From positions 1 to 62,240 of IMG/VR virus record IMGVR_UViG_3300025120_000045: a stretch of 62,240 nt of DNA. The stretch is one strand, 5' to 3'. Under the pieces are notes generated by a model that saw nothing but the letters and a program-made list of their open reading frames with translations, had not been told where the DNA came from and searched no databases. Position 1 is the stretch's first letter, and the number at the start of each line of letters is the position of its first letter. The position numbers and the translations under genes are program-made. This DNA is from a virus. Shown here in pieces: positions 14,715 through 24,100 of the stretch.

Positions 14715-16591
14715 TGGCTGCAAATAGTGCTATAAGAGTTACAAATTTAAACTTTAATCAAATAAAGAATAATCTTAAAAGTTTTTTAAGAACAAAGCCA
14801 GATTTCACTGACTATGATTTTGAAGGAAGTGCATTATCTAATTTGGTAGATTTACTTGCATACAACACTTATCAACAATCAATTTATACTAACATGGTTG
14901 GCAATGAAATGTTCCTTGATAGTGCTCAGATAAGAAACAATGTAGTTGCTAGAGCTAAGATGGTTGGATATACTCCAACCTCAGCAAGAGGATCATCAGC
15001 AGTTATCAAAGCTGTAATAACACCTTCAACAAATGTAGCAAGTGTAACTATTGCCTCAAATACATTATTCACATCTACTATTGATGGAATATCTTATAAG
15101 TTTACAACAACAGAGCCCCATGTGTTAACACGAGGAGCTAGTTATACAAGTAATACTATTTCTATTAGTGAAGGTGAACCCTTAACACAAAAATTTACTG
15201 TTAACACTTCTACAGCCCAAAGATATATTCTTGATAATAATAATGTTGATACAACAAGTATTAAAGTTCAAGTTCAAACAAGTGCCGCTAATACATCAAA
15301 GATTACATGGTCACAAGCAAGTAATTTAGTAGATGTTCAAGCCAATAGTGCTGTATACTTTATTCAAGAAAATGAAGATGGAAAATATGAGTTGTTATTT
15401 GGTGATGATGTATTAGGCCAATCTGTAGATAATGGTAATATTGTAATATCAGATTACAGAGTTGTCAACGGTAGTGTTGTAAATGGTGCTAATAATTTTG
15501 TTGCTCCTGGATCACTAGGAGGACAATCTACATTTGCTGTAACAGTTGCAAGCTCAGCTACTGGTGGTGCTAATGCAGAAAGTGTAAATAGTATAAAATT
15601 TAATGCACCAAAAAGTTTCCAAAGACAAAATAGAGCAGTTATAAAAAATGATTATGCAAGAACATTATTAGCCGAAGCACCAGATCTTGCTGGAGCAAGT
15701 GTATGGGGCGGTGAAGATAATAATCCACCAATTTATGGTAAAGTTTATATTTCAGCTAAACCTAGTACAGGTAATATTTTATCTGATCAAAGAAAAGCTG
15801 AATTAATTTCTTTATTATCATCCAAGAATGTTGTAACTATTACACCAGAGTTTGTTGATGCTACATTCTTATACGTTGTTCCATCTGTAACAACAAGATA
15901 TAATAGTGGTGCAACAACGATAAGTGCTGGTCAAATATCTGATAAAATTAGTACAGCAATACTTAACTTTGAGACAAGCCAATTAAGTTTGTTTGATAAG
16001 AAGTTTAGAGAAAGTTCATTCATTGCAGCAATGGTTGCTGCAGATCAAAGTATATTGGGTGCGAATGTGACTTATAGAATGATGAAAAGATTTACTCCAA
16101 ATCAAAACATAACAACATCTTACAGCCTTGCATTTAATAATGGAATATTTAATCCACATGCTGGACACTATGGTGCTGTTAGTTCAACATCATTTACTTA
16201 TGAAGGTCAAACATGCTTCCTTGATGATAATGGAAATGGTATTTTAAGAATTTACTATTTAGATGTTAATAATGCAAAAGTTTATATTAACTCAAGTGCT
16301 GGTATAGTAAACTATAGTTCAGGATTAGTTACAATTAGTAGTGTTATTATAACAAGTTCTTCTACAATAGAAGTGAATTGTAAACCAGCAATTAATGATA
16401 TCTCTCCTACAAGAAATATGATTCTATTAATTTCAAAGGCATCCATTGTTGTTATAAATGATTCAACAGGAATTACAGAATCTAGTGTTTCTAATGTAAC
16501 AACAGCTGGTACAACAGAAACAACAACTAGTGAGACAAGTTCAATTCTATCTACAGGATCCACTGGCGGTGTTACTAATCTGGTGTACTGA
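14714..16591 (+). CDS. 6: gp6 baseplate wedge
   Basis: 625 residues (T4 gp6: 660). The N-terminus NFNQIKNNLKSFLRTKPDFTD with LVDLLAYNTYQQSIYTNM is the conserved baseplate J-like start. The middle has FDKKFRESSFIAAM. The C-terminal 200 residues are Ser/Thr-rich beta sequence. gp6 forms the inner ring that holds wedges together. It is coupled by 1-base overlaps to gp25 and to the following gene. Confidence 0.93.
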   Translation: MAANSAIRVTNLNFNQIKNNLKSFLRTKPDFTDYDFEGSALSNLVDLLAYNTYQQSIYTNMVGNEMFLDSAQIRNNVVARAKMVGYTPTSARGSSAVIKAVITPSTNVASVTIASNTLFTSTIDGISYKFTTTEPHVLTRGASYTSNTISISEGEPLTQKFTVNTSTAQRYILDNNNVDTTSIKVQVQTSAANTSKITWSQASNLVDVQANSAVYFIQENEDGKYELLFGDDVLGQSVDNGNIVISDYRVVNGSVVNGANNFVAPGSLGGQSTFAVTVASSATGGANAESVNSIKFNAPKSFQRQNRAVIKNDYARTLLAEAPDLAGASVWGGEDNNPPIYGKVYISAKPSTGNILSDQRKAELISLLSSKNVVTITPEFVDATFLYVVPSVTTRYNSGATTISAGQISDKISTAILNFETSQLSLFDKKFRESSFIAAMVAADQSILGANVTYRMMKRFTPNQNITTSYSLAFNNGIFNPHAGHYGAVSSTSFTYEGQTCFLDDNGNGILRIYYLDVNNAKVYINSSAGIVNYSSGLVTISSVIITSSSTIEVNCKPAINDISPTRNMILLISKASIVVINDSTGITESSVSNVTTAGTTETTTSETSSILSTGSTGGVTNLVY

Positions 16592-18288
16592 TGGCTATTT
16601 CAAAAAAAGTCTCAACACTAATAAACACTCAAGTTCCAGAGTTTATCAGAACAGATGCTCCATTATTTAAATCTTTTGTTGAAGGTTATTACGAATTCTT
16701 AGAACAAGGTAATAATGTTTTAGACGAAAGTAGAAAACTTTTAGCTTATCAAGATGTAGACTCTTCAATAGACAAGTATATCGAGTATCTTAAAAGAGAA
16801 TTAATTCCAGATTTACCACAAACAACAGCTGCTAATACTCACATATTAATGAAGAGAGCTACTGACCTTTATAAGTCAAGAGGTAGTGAGAAAAGTTACA
16901 GATTGTTGTTCAGAGCTTTATATAATGAAGAGGTTGAAATATATGATCCAGGTGCAAGTATACTTAGAGCAAGTGATGGACGATATTCAAAAGAACAAAG
17001 TATAAGAGTTGGCGATCCATCATTAAGTAATACAGAATTATTACTTGGACAAACTATAACAGGATTAGTTAGTAATGCAACAGGTAAAGTAGAAAGATCA
17101 ACACAAACAGTTGAATCTGGATTCTTAGTTAGAGAATTATTTTTATCTAATGTGAGTGGTACTTTTCAAGATTTAGAATTAGTTAGAAATACTGCCAACA
17201 CTGTTAATGCAACAATTTATAATGTTACTGGTGTAATAACAAATGTAAATATTGTTGATAAAGGTGCTGGTCATGTTTTGGGAGATACCTTATCAATATC
17301 ATCTCCAACTTCAGTAAACTCAGCAATAGCAACTATTTCAGATACAGATAACTTTAGTGCTGTTCAATTTACAGTAACAGAAGGTGGTTCTGGATATACA
17401 GTATCAAATAATATAGTTGCTATTACACAAAATCAAGTTGGAGTTGGAGCTTCTTTTTATGTAAATTCAATAAGTAATACAGAAGTGTTGTTATTAGATG
17501 GAGATGATATATCTTCAGTTGCTAATGTACCACTAAACACAACTGGAGGTACAACTAACTCAAATACAAATACAGCTTTTGTAAGATTAGGTGCTAATAG
17601 TAGAGCAGTAAGTGCAAATTTAGCAACAGCCAATGTTAATAGTAAACTTGGAAATGCTTTAGCTTTTACAAATACAACAGTTGGATCTATTAATACTGTT
17701 TATCAAACGTCATATGGATATAATTATACTAATCTTCCTTCAGTATCAGTTAGAAATCCAGCTGTTGCAGAATTGAGAATTCCTGATCCAAATCAACCCA
17801 ATTCATTTAAAGGTAATAATGCTATTATAACTGCATCACATTTAGACGGAGCAGTTAAAGCTATCACAGTGACAGATGGTGGAACCAACTTTAACAAATA
17901 TGATACTTTAACTATTGATAATACTACAAGAACTCCTACTGCAAATGTAACTGGTTTACCATCAATTACTGGTATTAAATCTTATGAAGGAAAGTATACA
18001 GATACAAAAGGCTTTTTATCATGGAATAATAGATTACAAGATAATTATTTTTATCAAGTTTATAGTTATGTAATTAAATCAAATAATGCATTAAACAAAT
18101 ATAAGCAATTTGTAGATGATTTACTACATCCAGCAGGAACAAAAATGTTTGGTGAAGTAAGAACAATAAGTGTTGTATCAACACCAACAATATTAGTTAG
18201 TAATGTGAACTTAACAACTGGTAACACAACATTTGATAGTACAGTTCTTACATTTGATTCAAGTAATACAACATTTGACAAGTTTTAA
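16591..18288 (+). CDS. gp7-like baseplate wedge protein
   Basis: 565 residues, about half of T4 gp7 (1032). The first 130 residues carry the wedge signature: TQVPEFIRTDAPLFKSFVEGY, RELIPDLP and SRGSEKSYRLLFRALY. The rest is repetitive beta sequence with V-x-G-G-x-Y type repeats and ends in short Ser/Thr/Val strands. It follows gp6 with a 1-base overlap and precedes the holin candidate and gp8. The gp7 assignment rests on the N-terminal block and gene order. Confidence 0.7.
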   Translation: MAISKKVSTLINTQVPEFIRTDAPLFKSFVEGYYEFLEQGNNVLDESRKLLAYQDVDSSIDKYIEYLKRELIPDLPQTTAANTHILMKRATDLYKSRGSEKSYRLLFRALYNEEVEIYDPGASILRASDGRYSKEQSIRVGDPSLSNTELLLGQTITGLVSNATGKVERSTQTVESGFLVRELFLSNVSGTFQDLELVRNTANTVNATIYNVTGVITNVNIVDKGAGHVLGDTLSISSPTSVNSAIATISDTDNFSAVQFTVTEGGSGYTVSNNIVAITQNQVGVGASFYVNSISNTEVLLLDGDDISSVANVPLNTTGGTTNSNTNTAFVRLGANSRAVSANLATANVNSKLGNALAFTNTTVGSINTVYQTSYGYNYTNLPSVSVRNPAVAELRIPDPNQPNSFKGNNAIITASHLDGAVKAITVTDGGTNFNKYDTLTIDNTTRTPTANVTGLPSITGIKSYEGKYTDTKGFLSWNNRLQDNYFYQVYSYVIKSNNALNKYKQFVDDLLHPAGTKMFGEVRTISVVSTPTILVSNVNLTTGNTTFDSTVLTFDSSNTTFDKF

Positions 18289-18296
18289 TATAAATA
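18289..18296 (+). promoter_or_regulatory. T4-type late promoter TATAAATA
   Basis: Exact match immediately after the gp7-like stop codon, 17 bases before the holin-candidate ATG. Confidence 0.75.
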
Positions 18297-18312
18297 GGAT
18301 TAAGGAAAAAGA

Positions 18313-18522
18313 ATGGATAAATTTATAGCAAATTTAGATAGATTGAGAATATTTCCAAGATTATTCATAAGTGTATATATTTGGATGTTTTATGATGTGG
18401 TGCAATGGTTTATGATGTTAGAAGCACCTACAAATCAACAAGCTGGTTTAGTATCAATTATAGTTGGTGCTGGTGCAGCATGGTTTGGTTTATATGTTAG
18501 AACTTCAGGGAAAGACAAATAA
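18313..18522 (+). CDS. Small two-helix membrane protein (holin candidate)
   Basis: 69 residues with two hydrophobic segments, about 17-36 (LFISVYIWMFYDVVQWFMM) and about 43-62 (AGLVSIIVGAGAAWFGLYV), and charged ends. This size and topology suit a class II holin and resemble small membrane proteins of cyanophages placed among tail genes. It has its own late promoter. The endolysin candidate is at 1783. A structural membrane role cannot be excluded. Confidence 0.6.
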   Translation: MDKFIANLDRLRIFPRLFISVYIWMFYDVVQWFMMLEAPTNQQAGLVSIIVGAGAAWFGLYVRTSGKDK

Positions 18523-19583
18523 TGGCTAAACAAACAATAGGTATAGGAACAAGTGCTAATGACGGAACTGGTGATAGTGTCAGGGCCGGTGGTGATAAAG
18601 TAAACGATAACTTTACAGAAGTTTATAATGCATTAGGAAATGGAACAACAATTGCTGCAAATACAGGAACATTAGTTTCCAATGCTTATGCAGTCGCAAC
18701 ATATGCTGCAAATACTGCATTAACAGCAAAATTTAATACATTTGCCTTAGTTGCAAATGTTGCTGCATTAGCAGCATTAGCAAATACAAATAGTGCAATT
18801 GCAAAAAGAGCTGAAGTTGCAAACGTAGTAACCCTCGCAGCATTAGCAAATACAAATTTATCTATTGCAACAAAAGCTGCAGTAGCAAACGTAGCTGGTT
18901 TAGCAGCATTAGGAAATACAAATTCAAGAATTACATTATTGAACACAAATCTTACAGGTACAAATACAGCAATAAGAACACTTACACTTGATAGAGCTCA
19001 AGTTGCAAATGTAGCTGGACTTGCTGCATTAGCAAATACAAATTCAGGAGTAGCATTACTTAATACAAATCTAATAGCTACTAACACAGCAATAAGACTA
19101 TTAGTTAGTGATAGATCTCAAGTTGCAAATGTGTTCTCAATATTCAGTAGTGGTAAAAGTTATTCAACAGTACCAAATTATGGTGCAGCAGTAACATATG
19201 ATATATCTGCAAATGGATCTAATGCTTATATTGTTTCTAATATGGGTTTTGGTAAAGGAGGTGCAGCTTTTAATAATCCTGAATTGACTGTAAGAAATGA
19301 AACAACTATTGCATTTGACTTAAATGGTTTAGGTGGAGCTCATCCATTTGCTATAAGAAGTGGTGATTCTGGTTCAAGTGTTTTTTCAAATACGTTGATC
19401 CATGTTGCAACTTCTGGTACAATAACTACAGGAGCAAGTGCTCAAGGAAAAGTAGAAGGAGTTTTATATTGGCAAATACCACACGACATAGTTTCATCTG
19501 GGAGAAATTCATATACATATTATTGTCAAAGTCATGCAGCTATGAAAGGCAACGTTAATATCAAAGATACTGGAGCAATCTAA
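18522..19583 (+). CDS. Tail fibre protein with C-terminal cupredoxin domain
   Basis: 353 residues. The start TIGIGTSANDGTGDSVRAGGDKVNDNFTE, in parts, is typical of marine T4-like fibre proteins. Residues about 50-215 are VANVAGLAALANTN repeats with a 40-residue period. The last 150 residues form a cupredoxin-like domain with a complete type 1 copper ligand set: H274 (HPFAIR), C335, H338 and M341 in YYCQSHAAMKG. The Cys-x2-His-x2-Met spacing is that of amicyanin. It may bind copper or use the fold only as a virion domain. A second copy occurs in the protein at 47037. Confidence 0.8.
   Translation: MAKQTIGIGTSANDGTGDSVRAGGDKVNDNFTEVYNALGNGTTIAANTGTLVSNAYAVATYAANTALTAKFNTFALVANVAALAALANTNSAIAKRAEVANVVTLAALANTNLSIATKAAVANVAGLAALGNTNSRITLLNTNLTGTNTAIRTLTLDRAQVANVAGLAALANTNSGVALLNTNLIATNTAIRLLVSDRSQVANVFSIFSSGKSYSTVPNYGAAVTYDISANGSNAYIVSNMGFGKGGAAFNNPELTVRNETTIAFDLNGLGGAHPFAIRSGDSGSSVFSNTLIHVATSGTITTGASAQGKVEGVLYWQIPHDIVSSGRNSYTYYCQSHAAMKGNVNIKDTGAI
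18870..19133 (+). repeat. 120-bp coding repeats of the fibre stalk
   Basis: Units start at 18870, 18990 and 19110 (last one partial). Each encodes 40 residues of the form D-R-x-Q-V-A-N-V-A-x-L-A-A-L-A-N-T-N. The same unit recurs three and a half times in the gene at 47037. Likely a trimeric coiled-coil or beta-stalk module spread by recombination. Confidence 0.8.
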
Positions 19584-21124
19584 TGCCAGCTGTATCAACT
19601 AAGAGGCTGTCATATCATATAGCAGATCAATTTAAAGAATCATTTAGTGAAACTGATCCTTCAAGATTATATGTTTTTGTTGGAAGAAGTAGTCCATATG
19701 CAAATGATTCTTCTGCATCTACACCAACTGACACAGTACAAAAACAAGATTACAATATTTACAAACAAATGCTTGCTGCAAAAAAAGTTCAAGAGACTGA
19801 TGTAACTTATGCAATAAGAAGATACAATTGGGCAAACAATATTGGTTATACAGAGTATACAAATACCAATACTAATTTGTATACTAGTCAATTTTATGTT
19901 TATACTACAGATAATAATGTTTATAAATGCTTGTTTAATAATAAAGGTGCAAACTCAACAGTTATGCCAACAGGAACAAGTACAGGTTTACTACAAACAT
20001 CTGATGGATATCAATGGAAGTATATGTATTCTGTTAGTACAGCTGATATTGGTAAATATGTAACAGCTGACTATCTTCCTGTAAAAGTTGTAACAACAAA
20101 TGATAGTTCAGGACAGTTTACTGTTCAACAAGCTGCTGTTAATGGAGCTATTCAAGTCGTTGATGTAACAGCTGGTGGAGTTGGATATCAAACAACAAAT
20201 GGTGTATTTGGAACAGTTAGTAATTCAACAGTTATGACATTAGCATCAACTGCTAGTGCAAATGATGGTGTTTATATTGGAAGTACTTTATATATTTCAT
20301 CAGGCCTTGGTGCAGGATTAATAAGAGAAGTAACTTCATATACAGGATCATCAAAAAGTGTAACAGTTAACACTGCATTCTCAACATCACCAAATACAAC
20401 TTCTAGGTACATTGTAAGTCCAAAAGTAACTATTGCTGGAGATGGTACAGGAGCAACTGCATTTGCAAATGTTACAGATGGAGCAAGTTCAGTAAATTAT
20501 ATTACAATGATTAGTACAGGATCAAAATATAGTAATGCAACAATAACAATTTCAGCTAACACAACTTATGGTACAGGAGCAACTGCAGTACCATATATTT
20601 CACCAAGAAATGGACATGGATCCAATGCAAGAGAAGAATTAGGTGGAAGTTTTATAATGTTGGCTACAGAATTTAATGGAACAGAATCAAACACTATTTC
20701 AACTACAAATGATATAAGAACATTTGGATTAATTAGAGATCCACTCACATCTACAGGTGCTGTTGCAAATACAGGAAACTTTGATATGACAACAAGATTG
20801 ACATTGAGTGGTGCTACAGGAGACTTTACACAAGATGAATTAATTACAGGTGGTACAAGTGGAGCGACTGGTAATGTGGTTAGTTTTAGTAATACAAATT
20901 CAGCCAATTCAACAGGCACGCTTAGAGTGATAAATATAACGGGAAGGTTTCAGAACAATGAAGTTATTACTGGATCAGCTTCGAGTAAGACTGCAACGGT
21001 ACGACCAGCATCAAATTCGGACTTGAGTTTTTATAAAGGTGATGTATTATATACAGAAAATATATTACCAATTACAAGAGCAACAGATCAAATTGAGAAT
21101 TTTAAGATAATATTTAGTTTTTAG
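19583..21124 (+). CDS. 8: gp8-like baseplate wedge
   Basis: 513 residues against 334 in T4 gp8. The N-terminal 200 residues match the gp8 pattern: RLYVFVGRSSPYAND, VTYAIRRYNWANNIGY, NVYKCLFNNKG, and the TSDGYQWKYMYSVSTADIGKY block. The rest is glycine-rich beta repeats including GYQTTNGVFG, a likely marine extension. gp8 sits on the baseplate periphery in wedges. It follows the cupredoxin fibre by a 1-base overlap. Confidence 0.75.
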   Translation: MPAVSTKRLSYHIADQFKESFSETDPSRLYVFVGRSSPYANDSSASTPTDTVQKQDYNIYKQMLAAKKVQETDVTYAIRRYNWANNIGYTEYTNTNTNLYTSQFYVYTTDNNVYKCLFNNKGANSTVMPTGTSTGLLQTSDGYQWKYMYSVSTADIGKYVTADYLPVKVVTTNDSSGQFTVQQAAVNGAIQVVDVTAGGVGYQTTNGVFGTVSNSTVMTLASTASANDGVYIGSTLYISSGLGAGLIREVTSYTGSSKSVTVNTAFSTSPNTTSRYIVSPKVTIAGDGTGATAFANVTDGASSVNYITMISTGSKYSNATITISANTTYGTGATAVPYISPRNGHGSNAREELGGSFIMLATEFNGTESNTISTTNDIRTFGLIRDPLTSTGAVANTGNFDMTTRLTLSGATGDFTQDELITGGTSGATGNVVSFSNTNSANSTGTLRVINITGRFQNNEVITGSASSKTATVRPASNSDLSFYKGDVLYTENILPITRATDQIENFKIIFSF

Positions 21125-21132
21125 GATAAATT

Positions 21133-24100
21133 ATGGCAGATATAAGTAACACAGTTTCGTATTCAACAGATCTAAATGTGGATCCGTATTATGATGATTA
21201 CAATGAAGAAAAGAATTTTCACCAAATACTTTTTAGACCTGGTCTAGCAGTTCAAGCTAGAGAGTTAACTCAACTACAAACAATACTACAAAAACAAACT
21301 TCAAGATTTGGAGCTCATATATTTAAAGAAGGTACTATTGTTTCTGGTGGATCTAAACAACTAAAAATTGGTATTCCTTTTGTAAAAATAACAGATAAAG
21401 ATAATGGTAATAATGCCTTAACTATGACAACATTAGTTGGTAGTACAGTTACCGGTGGTACAACAGGAGTTACAGCAGAAGTTATTGCTACAGTATCAGG
21501 TGTTCAAACTGCAGCTAATACAAACACGTTATATGTAAAGTATACAAATTCAGGTACAAATAAAACAACAAAAACATTTAGTGCTGGTGAAGTATTATCA
21601 TTCGTATATGCTAATACAGGAACAGCTAATGCAACAGTTGCTTCATCTGCAAATACACCAACAGGTAATGGTGTATTCTTCCAATTATCAGATGCTTTAG
21701 TATTTGCTAAAGGTCAATTTATTTTACATTCTAATTCTGGTATAGTAGTAGAAAGATATAATGAAACACCAAGTCAAAGAATTGGTTTCAAAGTAAATGA
21801 AAATATAATAACAAGTAATACAGATACAACATTATTAGATCCTGCTCAAGGTTCATATAACTATACAGCACCAGGTGCTAATAGATTAAAATTATCAACA
21901 GAATTAAATATATTACCATTATCAGTAACTGGTGATGCACCAGCATCTAATGGTTTCTTTGAATTATTAAATTTAGATAATGGATTAAGAGCTGAAGAAG
22001 CTAAACAACCAGATTATGCTGACCTTGGTCAAGAAATGGCAAGAAGAACATTCCAAGAGAGTGGTCATTATACAACAAAAGCATTTAAGTTTAATGTTAG
22101 AGAAAATTTAATTGATGGAACAAACTTAGGTTTAAAAACATCAGCTGCAGGCGGTGATGCTAATACATTATCAGTTGGTATAGAAGGTGGTCATGCTTTT
22201 GTAAAAGGTTTTGAATATGATTATGAGAATATAGATACAATTTATGTTGATGTTGCAAAAGGTACAAATACACAATTATACGAATCAATTTCTACTACAC
22301 CAAACTATGGACAATTTGTTTTAGCTAATGAAGTATCAGGTGTATTGGATCCAACTAATTTACCAGAGGTAAGTTTAAGAAATGCTGCTGCAAAATCACA
22401 CACAAATAAAACATTTGATAATACAGCATCTCCTGGATCTCAAATAGGTACAGCAAGATTAAGAATGATATCACAACATGCTGGTAATACAGATACAGCT
22501 GGTGGTCAATTTAAATTACATCTTGGAGAAATAAAATTAACTTCAGGTCAATTTGCAAATGTTAAATCATTTTATATTGCAAATGCAGTATCAGGAGCAA
22601 GTAAAAACTTCTTAGCTGATGCTGTATTAACAAGTGCTAATTCAACATTCCTTGGTAATGCAACATTAAATGAACCTACCAATGATTCATTGGTTTACAG
22701 TTTACCATTTAAAGGTGTTAAAACTATTAGAGATGATAGTAATAGTGTTGAAACATCATTTCAATTTAAAAAATCATTTGATATTACAATTGCTACAAAT
22801 GGTACAGCATCAATTGCAACAGGAGCATCTGATCATCAATTTACAACTACAGGAACACTAAGTGCTTCACAAAAAGATAGCTTAGTAACATTAGTTGCTA
22901 AAAATCAAGTAACAAGTACTCAATTAGGAACAGTTTTAGCTAATAGTACAACAACAACTGTTACAGGAACAGGAACAAAATTTAATTTATTAAAAGCTGG
23001 TGACAGAGTAAGATTAGGACCATCTAATATATTTACAGTTAATGCTGTAACAAGTAATGTTGCCATGTCTATTACAACAACTCCAACTGCAGCTCAAAAT
23101 GTTGCAAGTGGTAATGCTATATCTAAAGTTATTGAAAGTGGTCAACTAGTTGATTTATCAATGACAGGTACAGGTGGCAATGGAGCTGACAGAACATTTA
23201 CTATTAGTTCAACAACAGCTGCTGCATTAGATATTAAAGAAACTCTTAATACAACTTTAGCTGCAACAGCAATTGTAACTTTAAATAAAGTGAATGCAAG
23301 AGAAGCTGCTAAATCATTATCTGCAAATGTGTTTGTTAGAATTAATCCAAATACACATTTTAATAAAACTGGTAATGGACCATATCCATTAGGAGTAACA
23401 GATGCTGTTAGATTAAGAAAAGTTTATATGTCAACATCTAATGTTGTTGTAGCAAACACATCTGGAACAACAGATATTACATCAAGATACAAATTAGATA
23501 GTGGTATGAAGGCTGGTCGTTATGATATTGCTAGTATCATACTTAAAGCTGGTCAGACAGCTCCAACAGGACAGTTATTAGTTAATTTTGATCATTTCAA
23601 ACACAGTTCTTCATTGGGACAAGGTTATTTTAGTGTTGATAGTTATCCTGTAGATGATACAAAAGGTACAAATTCAATAACATCTATAAAAACATTTGAG
23701 ATTCCAATTTATACAAACCCATCAACTGGTGATGAATATAATTTAAGAAATAGTATTGATATTAGACCTAACAAAGCTAATACAGCTAATCCTACAACAA
23801 CCATTAGTTCGTCTCCAATAAATCCTGCTAACAGTTCTTCGTACACTGTTGCTGGTGATGGTCAGTTTTTACCAATAACTGGTCAGAATATATTGAAAGA
23901 CTTACAAATATATCTTGGTAGAACAGATAAGATTGTTGTTAATGAAGATGGAAGAATAGTAATAAAAACTGGTATATCAAGTGAAGCAAAAATTCCACCT
24001 ACTGTTGGATCAGATGAAATGACTCTTGCTGTATTAGATATTCCACCATATCCTTCAATATCTCCATTTGTTGCTAAAATTAATGAAAGAGAAGATCTTC

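Noticed and set aside
18690-19133. CRISPR-like regular repeats
   Set aside because: Repeats are coding, in frame, of 120-bp (and shorter) period without palindromic repeats or unique spacers. They are fibre stalk modules.
19341-19583. Photosynthetic plastocyanin (petE) auxiliary gene
   Set aside because: The domain is fused to a fibre stalk and has no signal peptide. It is a virion domain and not a free electron carrier.
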